From Amanita rubescens (Eukaryota > Basidiomycota > Agaricomycetes > Agaricales > Amanitaceae): DNA of 64,000 nucleotides. Each line of letters begins with the position of its first letter. Position 1 is the first letter of the stretch. Shown here piece after piece: positions 57,451 through 64,000 of the stretch. Both the position numbers and the translations under genes were made by a program. The notes beneath the pieces were generated by a model that was not told where the DNA came from, made no database searches, and saw only the letters and a program-made list of their open reading frames with translations. The stretch spans positions 56,954 to 120,953 of the forward strand of contig WION01000152.1 of the NCBI GenBank assembly GCA_015039365.1, in the 5' to 3' direction.

Positions 57451-57754
57451 GATATACAGCACTTCTGTACATTACTTACGGAAAAAGAATACTATGTTCA
57501 GGTTTTTCAATTGTATAAGCGTTAGCGTGTGCCTCGAAGAGAATGTCGTGCGCGCCAAAATATTTGCCTCCGCTTCACACCCCGCTCGGCTGTGCTGGGC
57601 CACTATGTTTGCGCAGGCTTGTCAAGTCGCGCGTCGGAAATAGCCGCCACTTACATTACATGGCAGGTCATTGCATTCGCGGCAGAATCCTGGCGGGCGA
57701 ACTTCGTCGTAACAAAGAATACAATGAATCCATCTCATTATTGTGTATCGCAAT

Positions 57755-60373
57755 CTAAGCCCTATTCTGCGTCAGCTCAGCCAATTTCTGATCTATCTCT
57801 GATCCTCCTTCCACAAACGCATATTCGACATAATCGCGGTCACCCATGAACCACAGTTTGCTTCGCCGATCACAGCCCATAGCGGACATGAGAGATGACA
57901 GTACAGGACCATCACTACTCGTCGCTTCCAAGTTGTTGTCCAGAACACCCACGGCACTCCCATGTAGCACCTTTTGCTTCTTTGTTTTTGGACTGCCTGC
58001 GGGTTCATCGGGTTCATCGGGGGCACTTCGTTTTGTGCTGAAGCAAGATTGCGACAGAGGTATTAAAGCGGGGTTATCATCAACTCCCAATGGAGTAGGA
58101 TTGATCTCGATCTCGCTGTTATCGGCTTGAAGGTTCTTGATCTCCGCCAAAAGGACAGACTGGAGCGCGTTGTGAGCATGGAAGCGATGTTGTCCTTCAC
58201 TGGTCCCCAAGACATGCCAGGCTCGACAGAAGTAATGGTCCAGGCGACTTAACATATCACAGAAGCGATGAAGTTGAGGAGGAAGCATATCTATTTCGGG
58301 GGTGCCTCTGGAGTCCAGGACTGTCCCAATTTGATTTCTCGCAAAGGACTTGAAGGTATCGGTGCGCGCCTGCCGCCGTTTAGGTTCGTTGGGATCACTT
58401 TTGGGATCATACCCCTTCGGGCTTGCTCGAAGGAAGAAAAGTACGATGAGCCAAAAGATCGATTCCGCGTCGTGCATGGCCGTATGAACTACTACCTGTG
58501 GGATCGATGGACCTTTGTAATTATCATCAAGCTGTCTGACAACTTGAAGGAAAGCGGTCACTTCTTGTTGACGCTGATGAACGCCCGTAAGATCCCCCGG
58601 GAAGACCTGCTCGCAAGCCCAACCGAACAGCGGTGTCAGACGGTTGAGCTTAGATGGTAGCAAGCACAACGCCTTCGAGATGAACATGGGCGTTCCCTTT
58701 TTACACGTAAGCCTACGCCTGGCAGACGATCCGTTACGTACCGTAATTTCGCCTCCAATAGTTTGTGGTTCACGTAGCTTATTAGTACTTCCAAGGATGC
58801 ACGCACAGTCGAAGTCCGCTAATGTAGCATGCACTTTCTTTGCTTTTTCCCTGCGTTAAATTTGAGTCTGAGATCCTGTTATCCTTAGACGTCTGAGAGG
58901 CATACTCAACACCCAGGATTGCATCGATAAACGGACGACCACAAAAATCATCATGGTTGTCTCCCTCTAAATGGATGGCGTCGATCAACACGTTTGTCCA
59001 GCTAATATCACGATGGAGAATATCATGGTCTTCAACAAGCATCCGGTGAACTGACCGCATCGATGGGCCTCTCAAACCTAACCATACGCGAGGTGCTTAC
59101 CTTCTACTAGATCGTACATCACCTTTAGAAATTTCATCACCGATGGACAAGTTGCAAGGGCCCTTCCAAGCGTTTTCATAATTAAGAGGACGCTTTGTCG
59201 TTCAACCGGTTGTCCTAGAGTGGGCGTGATATCCTCGCCCAATTCCATGGATTCCTGCAAGTCTACTCGGACAATACCTGCGGTGCACAGCTTCTTTTTT
59301 GACGACGGTGAATGGATCTTTTTGAGAATTTCCAGCTCGTTGAAGCGTCGCCCCATATCATGCCAATAGTGCTTGATTACTTTCTAATCGGTTGGATTCA
59401 ATTCCCCATCGATGTCGGAGCGAACTCCGATGCCGACATAAGCGTTGCGGTGATAACCCTGTCCTCGGTGAAGGTCAAACAGTCGATAAACTTGTGCGTC
59501 AGAAGCGGTGAAGTCCCCCGAAAGACTAAACTGTAAGTGCGATAGACCATGACGATCCAAAGACTTGATCGACGCGAACTGCTTCGTAGTAAAAGGGCGT
59601 CTCCGCACATCAGCAATGGCAGATCGCAAAGCCTCCCATGCAGCGTCTTTCTCTTCCCATTTGAACAGTTTAGAAAAGAATGCTTGATCTGGATAGTAGT
59701 CGATGATAAAGAAACCGTCGCAGTAAACGAGGATGCCTATGTGGGAGGCGTGCTGAGGTTGGTAACGTGAGACGCTGAACAGGTATTTTAACACCTGTAC
59801 CGCATTTTCGAACGGTGACTCGGGTGCAACACCAGGTTTGACTTCTCCAACCATTTGAACGTTGGAGTAGTGAATCCTCGGTTTGAGTTTGCCACCCTCA
59901 TGATATGTGAACTCGGAGGGAAGCTGATCCATTGCTTGCTTGCCGTTAAGAAAGCGATCTATTTCATCAGGTTGAGCATTGACGACGATAATGTCCTGTC
60001 GATATAGTTCATCTTCGCCTTGAGTCTTGTGATCCCAGGGGATAAACAAGAATTCCTTGTTTGCGAGCAAAGTCAGAAATCTACAGAGCGGCGCATAAAT
60101 CGTCTTTTCCTTCTTTGACGACTTGAGAACATCTCGGAGTGTATTCCACGCAGAATCGATGGGCTTTCCCCGACCATTCGAAGCTGATGGCTTTGATTGG
60201 GTAACCTTCCCCGCCACGGCGCTATTCCTGAAGTTCGTCTTGATACAGAAATTCCCCTTGACTAGCTGCTCTTTGATAAAGGCGTCGTTGGAGTGAATTG
60301 GGGCGGCTTTGTTACTCTTGAGCCTCTTTGGCGAGTCGCCATTTGCTACGATGCTAGGTATGATGCCGGACAT
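57755..60373 (-). CDS. FunK1-type fungal kinase
   Basis: Start at 60373 (MSGIIPSIVANGDSPKRLKS). The N-terminal part has TIYAPLCRFLTLLANKEFLF, HYSNVQMVGEVKPGVA and GHFFIIDYYPD-like residues common to FunK1 proteins (PF17667). Kinase: KVIKHYWHDMGRRFNELEIL with the ATP-binding Lys, loop DILHRDISWTNVLI, and LADFDCACILG (DFD in place of DFG). The C-lobe has HDAESIFWLIVLFFLRA and a C-terminal tail with KTKKQKVL and TQNRA. An in-frame TAG at 59384 is removed if a 54-nt intron 59384-59437 is spliced (donor GTCGGC, acceptor GATTAG, in phase). A second intron 59051-59100 (GTAAGC to GTCAG) joins YDLVE to VHRMLVEDHD in phase. The next junction (about 58830-58900) is unresolved. FunK1 proteins are highly multiplied in mushrooms and mostly uncharacterised. 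Confidence 0.85.
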
Positions 60374-60399
60374 GATTCCAGTGGCGACTAGACTCCACT

Positions 60400-61447
60400 T
60401 TATTTGGTTTTATTTGTGTGCTCAATGGAGACGCGTGACAATTGTGTTCGGAGTCCGGACCAAGTTCGGCGTAAAATTGGCACATCACGCAAGTCCGCGC
60501 ATATAAGGAGGAACGGGATGGATGCACACAATGATATAATCAATATAACAACCAGTAGCACGTCAACAAAGAGTTGGACCGTGTAAGGCAACTTGTATTT
60601 GAGGTTTCGCACGACAAAGGAGGTTCTTCGGATGAAGTAATGGTTAGGGAGGATGAGGTGATAATACACAGGGAAGGAGACCCGTCTTCGGAGCATATCG
60701 AGAATGTAATCATATGAAACGCTCGTGATGACAAACTTCATATTGACTTGGTGTCCGCCGGTCTGCAGTTCGTCTATCACCTGAACAATTGGGATAATGA
60801 TGTGTTTAACATCTTCGCAATGATGGATTGAATCGAGGACAATAATAATGGGGGTGGAGGTGAGGTCCTGAGAGAACTTGCGAAGCGGCGAGATGAGTAG
60901 TTTTTGGAATTGGTTATGCACAGTTTGCTCGGGAATATTGGGTTCCATGTAGAAAGCTCCCAGAATTTCTGTTTTGAGCTTCCGAGGACAGCTGCGCGAT
61001 GGTCGGGACAAGTCGTCTGTAGTCGGCAGGCCAGACACCTGACGGGCCACGACGACGAAAGAAGAAGCTAGCGAGGAGGATGGCTGGCCGCGAACAGTGA
61101 TTTACTATATGTTCCCCGTAAGCTTGAACGTACGAGGCACCGATGCTATGGATGAAGTAGAGTTTCTCACTGCGCTCGTCTGAGCGCGGAGATAGCAGCT
61201 TAGGGAGCAGACCGGAGTCAATGTTGATATCTGGATACGACGCACGGTCAATTGATGCATGGGTAACTCTTGGTGCAGTGGCGTCTTTCAGCCTCTCCAG
61301 AACTGTTGGAATAAGTGTTGAGTTCCTGGCCCTTAACCATGGGATCACGTTAAACTAACCGTCATCGATTGACTGCTCCTCACCAGATTGGCTGATGAAA
61401 TAGCTACCATTTATGATGAAGTTTTGAGAACCTTCGAACATCGACAT
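60400..61447 (-). CDS. NACHT-like protein without a P-loop, with a membrane segment
   Basis: Start at 61447 (MSMFEGSQNFIINGSYFISQ, the usual mushroom NACHT leader). Intron 61359-61303 (GTTAGT to AACAG) joins SIDD to VLERLKDATAPRV. Then KLYFIHSIGASYVQAYGEHI, where Walker A GPAGAGKS should stand, has neither Lys nor Ser. RPAILLASFFFRRRGPSGVW follows, then RRLVPTIAQLSS. The frame shifts by one base near 61000 to KLKTEILGAFYMEPN and STPIIIVLDSIHHCED (Walker B position, altered). A membrane helix lies at VQLFVDVLLVVILIISLCAS near the C-terminus. Either a decayed NACHT gene or an NTPase-dead regulator. The one-base shift may be a sequence error. Placed back to back with the FunK1 gene (same strand, 26 bp apart). 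Confidence 0.6.
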
Positions 61448-61674
61448 CTTAATGTTTTGCACGGAGAGACGAAGTCTGGTTAAGACGAGATTCGCCAGCA
61501 CGTCATCCATATATATGTGAACGTGTATCAAACGTGCATTCAACGAGGGAACATTAATGATCCCCGCAACCTGAAAGGTGGAGGGTTTTAGCCTTGGATC
61601 AGCAAGTGGTTGGCAAACCGCTGTGGTCGAAGAAAAGTTGATATAAACGCATCAGATCTATGCTACAAACCACC

Positions 61675-61895
61675 TGGACTCGGAGGAGGCTATGGGGACC
61701 CTTCCTATCGCGACGATGACTATGATTCGGACGATAGTTGGCATAACGGTGCCGGGTCTGAACATGAATATAGCGACAGTGCGTCATATACGGGGTATAG
61801 ACACTACGATAACTACAGCGATGGAGAGTATAGCGGATTCGGAGGTGACTAAGATATACAGCACTCTGTACTACGTTACGGAAAAAGAATACTAG
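61675..61895 (+). pseudogene. Duplicated 3' tail of the Tyr/Asp-rich gene
   Basis: From LGGGYGDPSYRDDDYDSDDS and SWHNGAGSEHEYSDSASYTG to GYRHYDNYSDGEYSGFGGD with the stop, plus about 35 bp of 3' flank (acggaaaaagaatacta), it repeats 57285-57500 of the gene at 56160-57450 with few changes. No upstream exon or promoter accompanies it. A local partial duplication 4.4 kb from its source, separated by the FunK1 and NACHT-like genes. Confidence 0.85.
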
Positions 61896-62196
61896 AAGCA
61901 ACACAGCCACGGCTGACTCAGCGCATTAGTCACTGCTGTTTGTCCGCAACGGGCAAGTGCAGTTGCGCCTCTCACTGCAACCGCCAACTCCTCGTTGTCG
62001 TTGTCGGTGGCTTCCAGCCCAGTTCCACTCGTGTGTTGAGATACTGGTCGGTCATTTGGTATGTAAATACGAATGACATACTCTGGCCACAGATAATATT
62101 GTATGCAGTGCTTTTTGACCCAAAGGACAGCAGTTTAGTCTGCTTCCGCAAAAGTCTCGCAGAACTACTACTACTACCTTGCTTTTTTGTGTGGAA

Positions 62197-63292
62197 ATGG
62201 CCTACTCCCAGCCTTTCCCCCTAGCTGCGCCTCCTGTGAAAAGCATTCAGCCGACTTATGGGCCCGACCTTGCCGTTCGACTCATTTGTCCGGAATGTAG
62301 GGACCCAAACCCTAACATCATTGAAGAGTTTGGTAGTGGGGACCTCGTGTGTGGAACCTGCGGATTGGTTCTGGGAGACCGTATTGTTGATACGCGGAGT
62401 GAATGGAGGGTAAGTTTTGTCTCATTTGGTGGGAGTCATTAGAACTTCTTGGTTTTGTTAGACGTTTGCAAACGACGAAGGAGACGATCCTTCTCGTGTT
62501 GGTGCTGCGACAGACCCTTTAATGGAGGGAATGGAGCAACTGGACACCGTCATCAGCTTTCGTGACGGTGGTTCTGGGATTGCAAAAGAACTTCAGCGGG
62601 CGGCATCGCGTTCGCAAAGTTCACGTTCCGAACGTAACCTGCTCACTGCCTTCCGCGACATTTCGAGCTGGTGCGACCAGTTCTCACTTCCAAAGACGAT
62701 AAGCGACATCGCAAAGCAGCTGTACAAGCGCTCAGACGAGGAAAAGTTGCTGCGCGGAAAACCGCTGGACGCGGTCATCGCAGCGTGCATTTTCATTGCG
62801 TGTCGTCAAGCTCACGTTCCGAGAACATTTCGTGAGATATGCAATCTCACTAATGTCTCTAAAAAAGTACTTGGGCAGTGCTATAAGGCACTGGAGCAGG
62901 CTTTTAATTTGAGCCCTGGCTCTTCGACGACCAACAATACGTCGTCGACTACAAGTGGTCCAGAAAATCTCCTCGTTCGGTACTGCAACCATTTGGATTT
63001 GCCAGCAAATGTGCAATCCATCTGTTACGATATCATTGTTGCCGCCCGCGAGCATGGATGCTGATGGGAGGAGTCCTGTGTCCATCGCTGGTGGCGCCAT
63101 CTATTTCACCTGTCACTTGTTGGGAAAGCAAAGTCGGTGCGGGACATCAGTGCCGTGGCGGGTGTCAGCGAAGGCACTATCAAGCTAGTGTACAGGCTAT
63201 ATTATGCGGATAGGGAAAAGTTGGTTAAGCAGGAGTGGATTGATGAGGGTAAAGCCAAGCTAGATAGGCTTCCGTTTGACTCGAACAAGTAA
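62197..63292 (+). CDS. SUA7: TFIIB (general transcription factor)
   Basis: Start [20 protein letters not shown]. Zinc ribbon: [40 protein letters not shown]; the intron (GTAAGT, about 62408-62460) lies right after SEWR. B-reader/linker: [13 protein letters not shown]. Two cyclin folds: [60 protein letters not shown]; second: [59 protein letters not shown]. Between about 63061 and 63115 the conserved sequence is one frame off and then returns to the original frame, so two compensating indels are present there. Because the protein sequence is otherwise ideal, sequence error is the first explanation. Recruits RNA polymerase II to TBP-bound promoters. Confidence 0.93.
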
Positions 63293-63388
63293 GTATGCAT
63301 GGGACTTGGGTTGGACTCCTTACACTACGGGTTCTCGCCTGATCATGTAATTATTGACCAATAGAGACGTGTTCTCAGCATTGTAGCG

Positions 63389-64000
63389 CTACCGTTTTCC
63401 TTTCCGCTTTTTACTTTCCCGTCCATCTGTTTTCCTTGCAAGAGCCAGTGAACCTTGTCCTTTACTGGCGAACCTAACAGCTTTACGGACGTTAACCACG
63501 TCGTCTTGCTGAGGCTCTCTCCGCATCTTTCTCCCGTCACTTTTCCATTCTGGATAGTAGCGCCAAGGAAGACTTCTTTTCTGCATCTGCAGATTCCTCA
63601 GCAGGATTAAACTAGGCATTCATTCATCATTGTAGAAAACAGCAAAAGGACGGATAGGACTTGCCTTTCGTTTGATACCACGAGGTTTCTTTTCACCATC
63701 GAGTTGTCTATCGAACCTGCCCATACTGGCGGTACTAATACGTGTCTGAGCGAGCCCCCGTTCGATTTCACGCTTGCGTGCATCGCGCGGGTGCAGGTTC
63801 GAGTTCGAGTTGGTCTGTACAGTAGCAGCTTTTGCGAGGTTCTGCTGTTTCTGTTTTTCGTTTTTGGCAATTCTTGATTTGCGCTCTTCGCGAGCATCTT
63901 TTCTTGGATCGTGATCGATATCTGCAAACCAATCCATGAGTATACTTCTAGTTTTTTAATGAACGATGAACGCACCCGGCGTTGCGGGGAACCTCGTAAG
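63389..64000 (-). CDS. RRS1: RRS1, ribosome biogenesis regulator (3' part, runs off the window)
   Basis: Starts beyond the right edge. Exon from about 63948: SILMDWFADIDHDPRKDARE, ERKSRIAKNEKQKQQNLAKA, RKREIERGLAQTRISTASMG, RFDRQLDGEKKPRGIKRKA. The following exon carries ESADAEKKSSLALLSRMEK and, one base shifted, SDGRKMRREPQQDDVVNVRK and AVRFASKGQGSLALARKTDG to a stop at 63389. TRTSTAS-like and NVRKAVRFASKG motifs identify Rrs1. The shift falls in the homopolymer gaaaag, so an assembly error is possible. The intron joint near 63650 could not be matched in phase. Rrs1 works with Rpf2 in 60S subunit assembly and 5S RNP recruitment in the nucleolus. It is convergent with TFIIB, about 100 bp between tails. 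Confidence 0.88.

Noticed and set aside
59384..59386. FunK1 gene as a nonsense pseudogene
   Set aside because: An in-phase 54-nt GT-AG segment removes the stop and joins conserved residues, although the donor is weak.

Overview
The window is nuclear DNA of a filamentous basidiomycete, most likely an Agaricomycete. Evidence is the gene style (about 46-70 nt introns with GT-AG ends, several per gene, genes packed on both strands), housekeeping orthologues (MCM6, RRN3, lipin, VAC14, formin, TFIIB, THOC3/TEX1, RRS1, complex I LYR subunit), and the accessory families: NACHT NTPases, FunK1-type kinases, a caspase-fold protein of the mushroom type, and short secreted Cys-rich proteins. No species is claimed.

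Layout. 1-7.6 kb is an accessory NACHT/kinase patch: three copies of a NACHT-gene 5' segment (two of them solo relics), a kinase-like gene with an internal repeat array, one complete membrane-anchored NACHT gene, and one truncated NACHT pseudogene. 8-32.3 kb is a conserved housekeeping block: VAC14, a tyrosine phosphatase, an unknown coiled-coil gene, MCM6, a formin, a small orphan-family gene, RRN3, a complex I subunit and lipin. 32.3-47.6 kb is a rearranged accessory region. A two-gene cassette (orphan MGQYF family plus caspase-fold gene) is present twice about 7.2 kb apart, one copy broken and joined to a fragment of NOP14. A larger NOP14 pseudogene, a phosphotransferase-like kinase, a hAT relic and an unknown two-exon gene lie around it. 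48.5-57.5 kb carries a Cys-rich secreted protein, THOC3/TEX1, an epoxide hydrolase, a Barentsz-domain gene and a Tyr/Asp/Gly-rich gene. 57.7-61.9 kb is a second accessory patch (FunK1 kinase, a NACHT-like gene without a P-loop, a duplicated gene tail). 62-64 kb returns to housekeeping (TFIIB, RRS1).

The most interesting material is the set of signalling-type accessory genes. The caspase-fold protein has a clean five-exon structure (618 residues, every junction in phase) but appears to lack both catalytic residues, and it has been co-duplicated with an uncharacterised small protein family that has a third member at 24.1 kb. Several conserved genes carry single-base frame breaks (TFIIB, RRS1, the NACHT pseudogene at 7.35 kb, the kinase at 1.05 kb). 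Some of these sit at homopolymers and may be assembly errors, so the word pseudogene is used only where a gene is also truncated.
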